The position numbers and the translations under genes were made by a program. A stretch of DNA of 64,000 nt from JANQUM01 sp047630355 (GTDB lineage: Bacteria; Bacteroidota; Bacteroidia; Cytophagales; Spirosomataceae): assembly GCA_047630355.1 (NCBI GenBank), contig JBLHXN010000003.1, positions 14,072 to 78,071 of the forward strand, read 5' to 3'. Position 1 is the stretch's first letter. Each line of letters begins with the position of its first letter. Below are positions 1 to 8,251 of the stretch, one piece after another. The notes beneath the pieces were generated by a model, which was given only the letters and a program-made list of their open reading frames with translations, made no database searches and was not told the origin of the DNA.

Positions 1-183
1 TTTATCGGAAACAACCAGCAGCAATCCACCACTTTTGAGGAGACCTTTCAGTTAGAAGAAATGGAGAAGCAGTTGGTCATAAAAACCATGAAAAAATTCA
101 GCGGAAACATCACCGAAGCCGCCAAAGAAATGGGCATCAGCCGTCAGGCTCTTTACCGAAGAATTGAGAAATATGGATTATAA
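1..183 (+). CDS. C-terminal end of an NtrC-type sigma-54 response regulator (partial)
   Basis: The reading frame is open from the first base and ends with TAA at 181-183, giving about 60 residues of a protein that begins outside the window. The tail reads as a Fis-type helix-turn-helix: an acidic linker with LEEMEK, then GNITEAAKEMGISRQALYRR, close to the DNA-binding end of NtrC/AtoC regulators. Such proteins activate sigma-54 promoters after phosphorylation by a partner kinase. The next gene downstream on the same strand is a sensor kinase, so the two probably form one two-component system. The receiver and AAA+ domains are not in the window, so their presence is inferred. Confidence 0.85.
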   Translation, partial: FIGNNQQQSTTFEETFQLEEMEKQLVIKTMKKFSGNITEAAKEMGISRQALYRRIEKYGL

Positions 184-264
184 AATCTTTATAAAAGAGT
201 CTTCCCAAAAGAATAACCCTGCCTACGGAGGAGGGAAGGGTGGGGTTCATTTTCAAAACCCTGT

Positions 265-1584
265 ATGAAAAACTTCGCCATTGGCATTATGTATCGTGTG
301 GGAGTGCTGACGCTGACTTGCTTTGGGTTAGCGTGGAGTATTTTGCAGGAACAATGGCCAATCACTATTTTCATCCTGCTTGTATTGTCCGTTCAGGTAA
401 GCAGCATTTACGTCTATTTAGTAAGTATCAACCGCAAACTTACCTCCTTTTTAGAGGCTATTCGCTACGAAGATTTCGCCATATCTTTCCGTGCCGATAA
501 TGGTTTAGGAGCAAGCTTTCGGGATTTGAATAATCAATTCAATGAAGTAGTTCAGAGCTTCCGAAAAGTACGGGCAGAACGGGAAGCCAACCTGCATTTT
601 ATCAACGCCATTGTACAGCAAATCAGCGTCGGGATATTGTCTTACGATACATCGGGAAATATTGAAATTGCGAATCAGGCGACTAATAAACTGCTGAATA
701 TTTATCGTTTACGTAAACTAGATGACATTAAACAGCACGCTCCGGTTATTTACGAAAAGCTAACCGAACTGAAATCAGGAAAAGGAGCGTTGGTAAATTT
801 AGACGGAAACGAATTATCGCTGAACGCCACCGACATTCAACTTCGTGGAAAAATGGTGCGGCTGGTTTCCATTCAAAACATCCGTTCGGAACTGCAATTG
901 CGGGAATTGGAAGCGTGGCAGAACCTGACGAAAGTCCTTCGCCACGAAATAATGAATTCCATCACACCGATTGTCTCGCTCATCGGAACGATGAAAATTA
1001 TTGTGGATAACGAAATTGAAGTCCACGACGACCAATCAAAAGAATCCGTCGAAGACTTGCAGGAAGCTCTTAAAACCATTGAAAAACGGGGCAACGGCGT
1101 AATGGATTTTGTGAACGCCTACCGTGATTTCACCACCATTCCGAAACCAAATAAACAGTATCTAACCATCAACGAGTTGCTTGAATCTACCATCGCCCTG
1201 ACTTCTCCCGAATTAGAAAAAGTAGACGTTGATTTTGAGATAGAAATTGAGGGAGACTTCTCCGTCTTTGCAGATCCATCTCTGATGGAGCAAGTATTAA
1301 TTAACCTTATCAAAAACGCCTCCGAAGCCCGTTCAAAAGAAAACTCACGTGTTGAATTAAAAGCGTACCAAACAAACGAGCGGTGCATTATTGAGGTAGA
1401 AGACAACGGCATGGGCATCGAAAACGAGGCGTTGAGCAAAGTATTTATTCCGTTTTTTACCACTAAAAAAGCGGGTTCAGGAATTGGTCTGAGCCTTTCC
1501 CGCCAAATTGTGCAAATGCACGGCGGCGAAATCACCGTAAAATCCGAAATCAATAAAGGGACTACGTTTAGGATTGTGCTGTGA
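265..1584 (+). CDS. Membrane sensor histidine kinase, probable partner of the upstream NtrC-type regulator
   Basis: This 439-residue protein has two hydrophobic stretches near the N-terminus (about residues 9-27 and 32-52), a HAMP/PAS-like region (about 60-200), an H-box with HEIMNS (His at about residue 227), an N-box NLIKNASEA (Asn about 351) and G-boxes DNGMGI and GSGIGLSLSRQI. That order is the NtrY/AtoS-like layout of kinases that phosphorylate sigma-54 activators. The start ATG at 265 leaves 81 bp after the regulator gene. Its stop overlaps the in-frame GTG at 1581 of the next ORF, but the better start for that gene is further on. The signal sensed cannot be read from the sequence. Confidence 0.9.
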   Translation: MKNFAIGIMYRVGVLTLTCFGLAWSILQEQWPITIFILLVLSVQVSSIYVYLVSINRKLTSFLEAIRYEDFAISFRADNGLGASFRDLNNQFNEVVQSFRKVRAEREANLHFINAIVQQISVGILSYDTSGNIEIANQATNKLLNIYRLRKLDDIKQHAPVIYEKLTELKSGKGALVNLDGNELSLNATDIQLRGKMVRLVSIQNIRSELQLRELEAWQNLTKVLRHEIMNSITPIVSLIGTMKIIVDNEIEVHDDQSKESVEDLQEALKTIEKRGNGVMDFVNAYRDFTTIPKPNKQYLTINELLESTIALTSPELEKVDVDFEIEIEGDFSVFADPSLMEQVLINLIKNASEARSKENSRVELKAYQTNERCIIEVEDNGMGIENEALSKVFIPFFTTKKAGSGIGLSLSRQIVQMHGGEITVKSEINKGTTFRIVL

Positions 1585-1652
1585 AAGATTTAAACTTAAA
1601 TGCCGTCAAATATGTAGTAAGGCAGTCGGACAAAACCGGTTTATATTGCCAT

Positions 1653-2843
1653 ATGACTACCAAAGAAAAACTCCTTTTACTCGTTTTAGCCTGTGTTAAT
1701 TTCACGCACATCGTTGATTTCATGATTCTGATGCCGCTCGGCCCGCAGCTCATGACCATTTTCAATATCAAACCGTATCAATTCGGAATTGTGGTTTCGG
1801 CGTACGGTTTTGCGGCGGCAGTTTCGGGGTTTACCCTCGCTTTTTTCGCTGATAAATTTGACCGGAAAAATTTGCTATTAATGGCGTACATCGGTTTTGT
1901 GGCAGGAACATTTGCCTGTGCGTTATCTCCTTCTTACGAATGGCTGATTGCAGCCCGAATTGTTTCGGGAATATTTGGGGGCTTGATTGGCTCGCAGGTG
2001 CTTTCCATTGTCGCAGATAAATTCGATTACGAACGCCGGGGTTCCGCCATGAGTATTATCATGACGGCATTCTCAGTAGCATCCGTAGTTGGAGTTCCAG
2101 GCGGATTGTACCTCGCGAATATGTTCAACTGGCACGCTCCGTTTTACACCGTTGGTGGGTTGGGAATAATTGTGATTGGTCTTATCTTTTTCTTCGTTCC
2201 GCAAGTCAACGAGCATTTAGCCACTAAACAACCCAAACGCAATCCATTTGCGGTAATAACGGATATCCTGAAAACCCCCAATCAGCTTTGGGCGTTGGCG
2301 TTATCAACGGTTATCATGCTCGGGCATTTCAGTATCATTCCGTACATTGCCCCTACCCTCGTGAGCAATATTGGGTACAGTCAGGATGATATTTATTTGA
2401 TTTATCTCATTGGTGGAGCATTGACCATTTTCTCCGCTCCCATCGTGGGGAAATTAGCGGACAGAAAAGGAAAATATCCCGTTTTCGTGACGTTTGCGTT
2501 GTTATCCATGATTCCAATCTGGCTGCTAACCAACTTAGTGCCAACGCCCGTTTACGTGGTGTTAATAATTTCGGGGTTGTTCTTCATTTTCACCAACGGT
2601 CGCATTATTCCAACGCAAGCGATGGTTTCGTCGGTAGTTACGCCGCAACAACGGGGCGGTTTTATGGCGATAAATTCGTCTGTTCAATTATTGGCTCAGG
2701 CAATTGCTACAAGTATCGGCGGAGCAATAATTATTCAGGAAAAAAGCGGCTACATGGCACACTACAACTGGGTCGGTTATTACGCGATGTTCATGCTCTT
2801 TATTAGTATTTTTATTGCGAAAAAAGTGAAGGCTGTTTCGTAA
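1653..2843 (+). CDS. MFS transporter, DHA1-like
   Basis: This protein of about 396 residues has alternating hydrophobic segments consistent with 12 membrane helices. It carries the loop 2-3 signature around FADKFDRKNLLL, typical of the major facilitator superfamily, and resembles the DHA1 drug or arabinose exporters. An open frame extends upstream to GTG at 1581, but I place the start at ATG 1653. From there the protein begins MTTKEKLLLLVLACVNFTHI, which matches the short cytoplasmic tail plus first helix of the family, whereas the 24 extra upstream residues are polar and would overlap the kinase stop. The substrate is unknown. Confidence 0.85.
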   Translation: MTTKEKLLLLVLACVNFTHIVDFMILMPLGPQLMTIFNIKPYQFGIVVSAYGFAAAVSGFTLAFFADKFDRKNLLLMAYIGFVAGTFACALSPSYEWLIAARIVSGIFGGLIGSQVLSIVADKFDYERRGSAMSIIMTAFSVASVVGVPGGLYLANMFNWHAPFYTVGGLGIIVIGLIFFFVPQVNEHLATKQPKRNPFAVITDILKTPNQLWALALSTVIMLGHFSIIPYIAPTLVSNIGYSQDDIYLIYLIGGALTIFSAPIVGKLADRKGKYPVFVTFALLSMIPIWLLTNLVPTPVYVVLIISGLFFIFTNGRIIPTQAMVSSVVTPQQRGGFMAINSSVQLLAQAIATSIGGAIIIQEKSGYMAHYNWVGYYAMFMLFISIFIAKKVKAVS

Positions 2844-2847
2844 ATAT

Positions 2848-2881
2848 CTACCGTTGTCAGTGAAGACACTGACAACGGTAG
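2848..2881. repeat. Perfect 15-bp hairpin after the MFS gene
   Basis: The arms at 2848-2862 and 2867-2881 (CTACCGTTGTCAGTG and its exact complement) enclose a 4-base loop. It lies 5 bp after the MFS stop and between convergent genes. There is no T-run on either side, so it is either a factor-assisted terminator or a dispersed intergenic palindrome. Two more palindromic units follow at 2889-2910 and 2977-3007. Confidence 0.7.
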
Positions 2882-2888
2882 AAGTTTC

Positions 2889-3007
2889 TGCCTTCGGCTA
2901 CGCTCAGGCATCGAAAAAGTGATTATGTTCAAGCATTGGGAAAATGGCTAACTACACAAAGGCCTCGGAGATATACTCCGGTGATTGAGCGGAGCCGAAA
3001 TCACGGA
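2889..3007. repeat. Two short palindromic units with a GAGCG-type core
   Basis: At 2889-2910 the arms TGCCT and AGGCA flank the core TCGGCTACGCT. At 2977-3007 the arms TCCGgTGATT and AATCACGGA flank GAGCGGAGCCGA, with one bulged G in the left arm. On opposite strands the two cores are similar (GAGCGTAGCCGA and GAGCGGAGCCGA). This resembles the short dispersed palindromes found between genes in many bacterial genomes. No coding sequence lies in this stretch. Confidence 0.5.
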
Positions 3008-3011
3008 AAAA

Positions 3012-3794
3012 TCACATCGACTCCAACAGCATTTCCGCCAAGTCATAGACTTTCACGTCGTGTTCGCGTTCTTTGTTCTTTATGCCGTCAGACATCATCG
3101 TCATGCAGAATGGGCAACCAACCGCAATGGCAGTTGCTCCCGTTTCCAACGCTTCTTCAATCCGCTCAATATTCACTTCTTTCTTGCCTTTTTCGGCATC
3201 TTTAAACATTTGTCCGCCGCCCGCACCGCAGCACAAACCGTTAGACTTGCAGCGTTTCATTTCTATCAAATCAGCGTCGAGTGATTTGATAACTTCGCGG
3301 GGTGCTTCGTACACGTCATTCGCCCGACCAAGGTAACACGAGTCGTGGAACGTGACTTTTTTGCCTTTGAATGCTCCGCCGCCTTCAATTTTCACGCGTC
3401 CTTCGTCAATTAATTGTTGAAGAAATGTGGAATGGTGAATAACTTCGTAGTCGCCACCCAATTCAGGATATTCGTTCTTCAACGTGTTGAAACAGTGTGG
3501 ACAAGCCGTCACGATTTTCTTTACGCCGTAGCCGTTCAGTACTTCAATATTTTGCTGAGCAAGCATCTGAAACATAAACTCGTTTCCGGCTCTTCGGGCG
3601 GGATCTCCGGTGCAGCTTTCTTCCGTTCCCAAAACGGCGAATTTTAACCCGATCTTATTCAATATTTTCACAAAAGCGATGGTCACTTTTTTGTAGCGGT
3701 CGTCAAACGATCCGGCACAACCCACCCAAAATAATATTTCAGGATTTTCGCCTTTGGCGGCCATATCGGCCATAGTTGGAACTTCGTAGGTCAT
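3012..3794 (-). CDS. CCG-domain (Fe-S)-binding protein, HdrB/HdrD-like electron-transfer subunit
   Basis: This 260-residue soluble protein has two cysteine-rich CCG domains: SCTGDPARR ... CPHCFNTLKNEYP in the first half, and FHDSCYLGR ... GLCCGAGGG ... CPFCMTMM in the second. Such domains bind a non-cubane Fe-S cluster in heterodisulfide reductase subunit B, in GlpC/LutA-type proteins and in EtfD-type ETF:menaquinone oxidoreductases. Its usual Bacteroidota partner is a membrane 4Fe-4S protein like the one at 10641, here 7 kb away. The frame runs up to TTG at 3830, but that codon lies inside the -7 promoter box (3828-3835), so ATG 3794 is the real start. A copy of the putative MarR operator (3836-3850) sits in the promoter. 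Confidence 0.88.
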   Translation of the reverse strand: MTYEVPTMADMAAKGENPEILFWVGCAGSFDDRYKKVTIAFVKILNKIGLKFAVLGTEESCTGDPARRAGNEFMFQMLAQQNIEVLNGYGVKKIVTACPHCFNTLKNEYPELGGDYEVIHHSTFLQQLIDEGRVKIEGGGAFKGKKVTFHDSCYLGRANDVYEAPREVIKSLDADLIEMKRCKSNGLCCGAGGGQMFKDAEKGKKEVNIERIEEALETGATAIAVGCPFCMTMMSDGIKNKEREHDVKVYDLAEMLLESM

Positions 3795-3827
3795 ATATTT
3801 TATATTATCTGAGACATTTGAATTAAA

Positions 3828-3858
3828 CAAAAATAGTATGCTTGCATAACAATTACAA
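3828..3858 (-). promoter_or_regulatory. Promoter of the CCG Fe-S gene with embedded MarR-type operator
   Basis: On the minus strand a TTG at 3858-3856 is followed after 20 nt by TATTTTTG at 3835-3828, matching the Bacteroidota sigma-70 pattern TTG-N19-21-TAnnTTTG. The space between the boxes holds the 15-base palindromic site GTATGCTTGCATAAC (3836-3850), which directly abuts the -7 box. A repressor bound there would block RNA polymerase. The same 15 bases occur in the promoter of the MarR gene (35212-35226) and at 9836-9850. Confidence 0.7.
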
Positions 3859-3978
3859 CGTATTCACTGCAAAAAATCTCTGCTTTGTGACGAATGTACG
3901 CCGTTTCTACCAATACAATACTATTCTCGAACCAACAGTGATGCAATAAGGTTGTTAGTCGAAGAAAACTCTCAAAAC

Positions 3979-4009
3979 TCTACAATCTCGAATCTTCTAT
4001 CTTACTTCT
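3979..4009 (+). repeat. Heptad-phased leader upstream of the metallophosphoesterase gene
   Basis: TCT occurs at 3979, 3986, 3993, 4000 and 4007, an exact 7-nt period over five units. The last unit ends 7 bp before the ATG at 4017. The bases between are A/T-rich and vary. Similar 7-nt phasing with other triplets is seen before dusB, rbsK, fabI and rseP in this window. Function unknown. Confidence 0.6.
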
Positions 4010-4016
4010 TAATAAA

Positions 4017-5276
4017 ATGAATCGTCTTTTTATGTTTTTGGTATTAACAGTACTCTTTTTAGCACTTGATTATTACCTTTTCCAAGCCGTTCGGATAGCG
4101 ATGAAAAACCTTGCTCCAAACACGCAGCGTTGGATAACTTACGTTTACTGGGCGTTGCCCGTCATCGCAATGACCATCACCATCGTAGGGTTTTATATGT
4201 ATCCCGCATATTTGAGCTACAAAGCCAGAAACCTGTTAGTCGCTGCGGTTTTCGTGCTTTATATCTCTAAAGTAATCGCCGTTCCGTTTTTATTACTAGA
4301 TGATTTAGGAAGGTTCGGACGTTGGGTAATCAGCTTGTTTCAGAAAAGCGAACCAACCGTTTCGGGAGAATTAGCAGATGCCGGAGACAAAATTACCCGC
4401 TCTGATTTTTTAGCCAAAACTGCTGTCGCGGTTACGAGTATTCACGCCGGAGCGTTGGCTTGGGGAATTATTTCGGGAGCTCACGATTACCGCATCCGAC
4501 GAGTAAAACTTCCTTTAAAAAACCTCCCGAAGCAATTCGACGGCATGAAGCTAGCTCAATTATCTGATATTCATTCAGGAAGTTTTTTCAATAAAACTGC
4601 CGTGAAAGGTGGCATTGAAATGTTATTGAACGAAAAGCCCGACGCCATATTTTTTACGGGTGATTTGGTAAACAACGAAGCTAAAGAGGTACAAGATTAT
4701 ATAGATGTTTTCTCGAAAGTAAAAGCTCCACTCGGTGTATTTTCTACGCTCGGAAATCACGATTACGGCGATTATATTCAGTGGGATTCGGCGACGGCGA
4801 AAGTACAGAATTTGAAAGATCTGAAAGAAGCCCACCGCCTCATGGGTTGGGATTTACTTCTCGATGAAAACCGAAAACTAACCGTTGACGGTGAAAGTAT
4901 CGGGATTTTAGGAATCCAGAATTGGGGAGCGGGCGGTTTCGCTAAATACGGCAATTTGGATAAAGCTCTGCAAGGAATGGACGATCTACCCGTAAAACTT
5001 CTCCTTTCCCACGACCCCAGCCACTGGCGGGAACAAGTTTTAGGAAAAACGAATATTGATGCTTCGTTTGCCGGACACACGCACGGAATGCAATACGGAA
5101 TCGAGATTGGCAGTTTTCAATGGAGTCCGGTGCAATACCGCTACAAAGAATGGGCGGGGCTTTACTCCGAAAACGACCAAAACATCTACGTAAATCGTGG
5201 TTACGGTTATTTAGGTTATCCCGGACGTTTAGGCATTTTACCCGAAATCACGATTGTGGAATTGGTGAAAGCGTAG
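4017..5276 (+). CDS. Membrane-anchored metallophosphoesterase, YkuE-like
   Basis: The 419 residues start with three or four hydrophobic helices (about 3-20, 42-63, 74-93) and a basic linker, followed by a calcineurin-like phosphoesterase domain from about residue 175. Metal-binding motifs are in the family order: LSDIHSG (Asp about 184, His about 186), TGDLVNNE, LGNHDYGD, LLSHDP and AGHTHGMQYG. Relatives of this type are YkuE and other membrane-bound phosphoesterases, some acting on UDP-sugar lipids or phospholipid headgroups. The substrate cannot be told here. The gene is divergent from the Fe-S gene at 3794 and has the heptad leader just upstream. Confidence 0.88.
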   Translation: MNRLFMFLVLTVLFLALDYYLFQAVRIAMKNLAPNTQRWITYVYWALPVIAMTITIVGFYMYPAYLSYKARNLLVAAVFVLYISKVIAVPFLLLDDLGRFGRWVISLFQKSEPTVSGELADAGDKITRSDFLAKTAVAVTSIHAGALAWGIISGAHDYRIRRVKLPLKNLPKQFDGMKLAQLSDIHSGSFFNKTAVKGGIEMLLNEKPDAIFFTGDLVNNEAKEVQDYIDVFSKVKAPLGVFSTLGNHDYGDYIQWDSATAKVQNLKDLKEAHRLMGWDLLLDENRKLTVDGESIGILGIQNWGAGGFAKYGNLDKALQGMDDLPVKLLLSHDPSHWREQVLGKTNIDASFAGHTHGMQYGIEIGSFQWSPVQYRYKEWAGLYSENDQNIYVNRGYGYLGYPGRLGILPEITIVELVKA

Positions 5277-5318
5277 AATAATAATTGCTATTAATTCGTA
5301 GAGAATGACTTTTTAAAT

Positions 5319-6386
5319 ATGAATTCAGAAAGCAGGTGTAAACTATGCGGAAATCCAGCTGATAAAACTGGCTCTCATTTACCTTCAAGTTCTTTTATTT
5401 CAAACTATATTAATCGTGAAGGGACTAAAGGCAGAGACAATGAATTGATGTATACTATTGAAGATTCTTTTCACAAAAAAGACCTGTTTCTTGGAAGAAA
5501 AACTGCTGGTCGAACAGACGAGGAATTAGCGAATATCGTGGGGAAGTCAATCGAGAAAATAGAAGAAATCAGATCAGAAAAAAACTCAATAGTTGTAGAT
5601 TATCTCTTTTGTACGAAATGTGAAAAAGACTTTGGGAAATTAGAAAGCCTTTTTGCTAATAAATGCCACAAGGATTTCTTGAACGGCGACATTAAATCTT
5701 CTGATATTAGTACTGTTATAAGCTTTTTTCTTCTAAATATTTGGCGGTGCAGCGTTGCCAATAGAAAACAAGAATCATTCAATTTAAAAACAGTACTTGA
5801 AAAGGCAGTAGGTAACTATTTCCTTCAATTATTTAAGAAGCATGATGGTTTAACAGAGTCTAATTTGTCAATGTTTCCTAAAAATGTTTTTGTAGAACTT
5901 TTTGTATATCCTGTAGAAAAAGTTTTAGAGCCTCAAGACGAGTCAAAATTCTTTTTATTTCTACATCCTAAACTCAAACAGCCTTACTTTATAATGCTGG
6001 GTAGGTTCATAGTACTATTATACGAGAAAAAGAACCATCTAAAGAATTCTATATAAGACAATTTTGGACTCAAAGCTATACGGGAACGAATATCTCCGAT
6101 TTTTAGCAACTCTAACTTTTCGCTATACACTTTGTCAGAAGAAGACTTCGATATACTCTACAGACGAATTCCTGTTTCCCTTATTCAAAGTACGGTAAAT
6201 AAACAGCTATCTCGTCTTAGAATAATTTGCGGAAGATTTCACTTGGACTTTGAAAGAATGAAAAAACAGTTTCAATTTTACTACGCCCAACACGGAAGTT
6301 CAAGCAATAATGAGCAACAAATTTTTGAAAATATAATGGATAAACTAATTGAAGATGGTACACTCCAATCTTCAGTCATACGATAA
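5319..6386 (+). pseudogene. Interrupted gene for a zinc-motif protein of unknown function
   Basis: The first 245 residues begin with CKLCGNPADKTGSHLPSSSF and carry a second pair, FCTKCEKDFGK, near residue 108. This resembles a family with CxxC, a Ser-His-x-x-Pro segment and a second CxxC that looks HNH- or zinc-ribbon-like. The frame is stopped by TAA at 6054-6056 but stays open in the same frame to TAA at 6384-6386, adding about 109 residues with ordinary protein composition (for example LSEEDFDILYRR). One CAA-to-TAA change would explain the break. An alternative with two compensating indels in A and T runs near 6031 and 6100 is less economical. The base composition is more AT-rich than in neighbouring genes. 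Confidence 0.6.
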
Positions 6387-6444
6387 ATTTTAATCGTTCA
6401 CCCTTCTATTTGAGCGTCCAAAGGTATTCGGACAATAACCCACC

Positions 6445-7473
6445 TCAATCTACTCCCGCATATTCCACCTTCTTCGCTTTTGTTTCGAGGAAATAGCCGT
6501 CGAATTCTGCGAGAACGCCGTCGAGCGTTTCAAATAATTCATCTACCTCAAGCGTTTGCACCAATTTCATCCTTAGGGGTTTGAAATTGGGTAAGCCACG
6601 AAAATAATTAGCGTAGTGGCGTCGCATTTCGAGAATTCCCTGACGTTCACCTTTCCATTCTAACGAAAACTGTAAGTGTTGTCGAGCGGCTTGTACCCGC
6701 TGACGAATCGTTGGTAACGGAAGCATTTCTCCCGTGGCGAAATAATGTTTTATCTCGTTAAAAATCCACGGATAACCAATACTCGCCCGCCCGACCATAA
6801 TTCCATCCACGCCAAAACGGTTTCGGTATTCCAACGCCTTCTGCGGTGAATCAATATCGCCATTTCCAAAAATAGGAATTTTGATGCGGGGGTTTTCTTT
6901 TACTTTGGCAATTAATCGCCAGTCGGCTTCGCCTTTATACATTTGAGCCCGCGTCCGACCGTGAATACTCAACGCCTGAATACCCACGTCCTGCAAGCGT
7001 TCGGCTACTTCTTCGATGTTTTTGGTGTCTTCACTCCACCCCAACCGGGTTTTCACTGTTACGGGTAAATGCGTTGCTTTCACCACGGCTTCCGTCATAC
7101 GTGCCATCATCGGAATATCCTGCAATAATCCCGCTCCGGCACCTTTACAGGCCACTTTTTTCACGGGACAACCATAATTTATGTCAATCAAGTCAGGGTT
7201 CGCACGGGTCGCAATGCGAGTACATTCCGCCATGGTATCCACGTCACTTCCAAACAGTTGAATCCCGACGGGGCGTTCGTACGGGAAAATATCCAATTTC
7301 ATCGTGCTTTTCGCCGCATTGCGGATTAAGCCTTCCGAGGAAATGAACTCCGTATACATCATATCTGCTCCGTTTTCTTTACAAACCTGACGGAACGGCG
7401 GGTCGCTGACATCCTCCATCGGTGCCAACATCAACGGGAATTCTCCTAATTCTATATTTCCTATTTTAACCAT
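6445..7473 (-). CDS. dusB: tRNA-dihydrouridine synthase DusB
   Basis: This 342-residue TIM-barrel flavoprotein reduces specific uridines in the tRNA D-loop using NADPH. Family motifs are clear: LAPMEDVSDPPFR at the N-terminus, VGIQLFGSD, the active-site segment NYGCPVKKVACKGAGAGLL, VTVKTRLGW, SIHGRTRAQMYKG and the phosphate-binding GNGDI and GIMVGRASIGYPWIF. Its length is normal. The upstream leader (7481-7504) is heptad-phased, and no strong ribosome binding site is visible, as usual in this phylum. It is convergent with the interrupted gene at 5319. Confidence 0.95.
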   Translation of the reverse strand: MVKIGNIELGEFPLMLAPMEDVSDPPFRQVCKENGADMMYTEFISSEGLIRNAAKSTMKLDIFPYERPVGIQLFGSDVDTMAECTRIATRANPDLIDINYGCPVKKVACKGAGAGLLQDIPMMARMTEAVVKATHLPVTVKTRLGWSEDTKNIEEVAERLQDVGIQALSIHGRTRAQMYKGEADWRLIAKVKENPRIKIPIFGNGDIDSPQKALEYRNRFGVDGIMVGRASIGYPWIFNEIKHYFATGEMLPLPTIRQRVQAARQHLQFSLEWKGERQGILEMRRHYANYFRGLPNFKPLRMKLVQTLEVDELFETLDGVLAEFDGYFLETKAKKVEYAGVD

Positions 7474-7480
7474 TTTATTT

Positions 7481-7504
7481 GCTGTATGCTGTAAGCGATA
7501 GGCT
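7481..7504 (-). repeat. Heptad-phased leader upstream of dusB
   Basis: Read on the plus strand, GCT, GCT, GCG and GCT occur at 7481, 7488, 7495 and 7502, an exact 7-nt period ending 7 bp before the dusB start. Further upstream on the coding strand (about 7530-7560) the units ATCAACAA and GTCAGCAA show an 8-nt phase. This may be the same kind of leader as at 3979, 26132, 27551 and 37213. Confidence 0.5.
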
Positions 7505-7720
7505 GCAAACCTTTTGCTTTTTTATAACTCTAAAACTTGCTGACTTGTTGATCTACTAACCATTTAACTAAATTGCGAAAGTTAGCAATGTGTTAACGAT
7601 GAAATTTGGGAAGGTAGTTCAACGTTTATAAGTTTTGTAACTAATATACACCCGACTGATTTAACTTCGGGCATTTATACATTTCTGGATTCTTACGTCT
7701 TTTACCTATAGTTTTATTAG

Positions 7721-8182
7721 ATGAAATCAACACGTTACTTCTTTTTTGTTGCCCTTCTGTTCATTGGCTTTTCTACTTCGGCTCAGGTTTTGAAACCTGC
7801 TAAATGGAATTTCAAGGCGTCTAAAATTAACCCGCAAGTGGGTGAAATAATCAACATTATTTTCACGGCAACCATTGACAAGGAATGGTATATGTACTCT
7901 TCCCGCCTAAAAGTGAACGGACCCATGCCTACCGAAGCCCGTTTTACGAGTAATGGCAGTTTTGAAACCGTGGGAGATTTAATCCCAATAAAGCCAAAAG
8001 AAAAGTACGACGAAATCTGGGAAGGAAAAGTAAATTACTTTACTGGAAAAGCAATTTTTGTCCAAAAAGTAAAAGTGCTAAAGTCTAATCCGACCGTAGA
8101 AGGACTCTTGAGTTACCAAACCTGCACCATCAAAGATGGAAGTTGCATTCCGAATAAAGATAAGTTCAAACTATCGCTTTAA
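7721..8182 (+). CDS. Secreted DsbD N-terminal-domain protein
   Basis: This 153-residue protein has a clear signal peptide (about residues 1-21, ending STSAQ) followed by a single immunoglobulin-like domain with W near the start (PAKWNF) and a C-terminal SYQTCTIKDGSCIP segment. The paired cysteines in that segment match the thiol-accepting site of the alpha domain of DsbD, the periplasmic end of the disulfide-reducing relay. The membrane and thioredoxin parts of DsbD are absent, so this is a stand-alone alpha domain, a common form in Bacteroidota. Partners are unknown; no other Dsb gene lies nearby. Confidence 0.75.
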   Translation: MKSTRYFFFVALLFIGFSTSAQVLKPAKWNFKASKINPQVGEIINIIFTATIDKEWYMYSSRLKVNGPMPTEARFTSNGSFETVGDLIPIKPKEKYDEIWEGKVNYFTGKAIFVQKVKVLKSNPTVEGLLSYQTCTIKDGSCIPNKDKFKLSL

Positions 8183-8251
8183 CCTCACCCGCCCGGCGGC
8201 CCAGTCCTCAGAGGAAAAGGACTTCATAATTATTTATAACTCCTCTCGACG

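Noticed and set aside
1581..1652. GTG 1581 as start of the MFS transporter
   Set aside because: The added residues are polar and overlap the kinase stop; ATG 1653 leads directly into the first helix.
3795..3830. Longer N-terminus of the CCG Fe-S protein from TTG 3830
   Set aside because: The TTG is part of the -7 promoter box TATTTTTG; ATG 3794 fits family starts and the operator spacing.
5319..6386. Two compensating indels in A and T runs as cause of the break
   Set aside because: A single in-frame stop explains the sequence with one change instead of two; kept only as an alternative.
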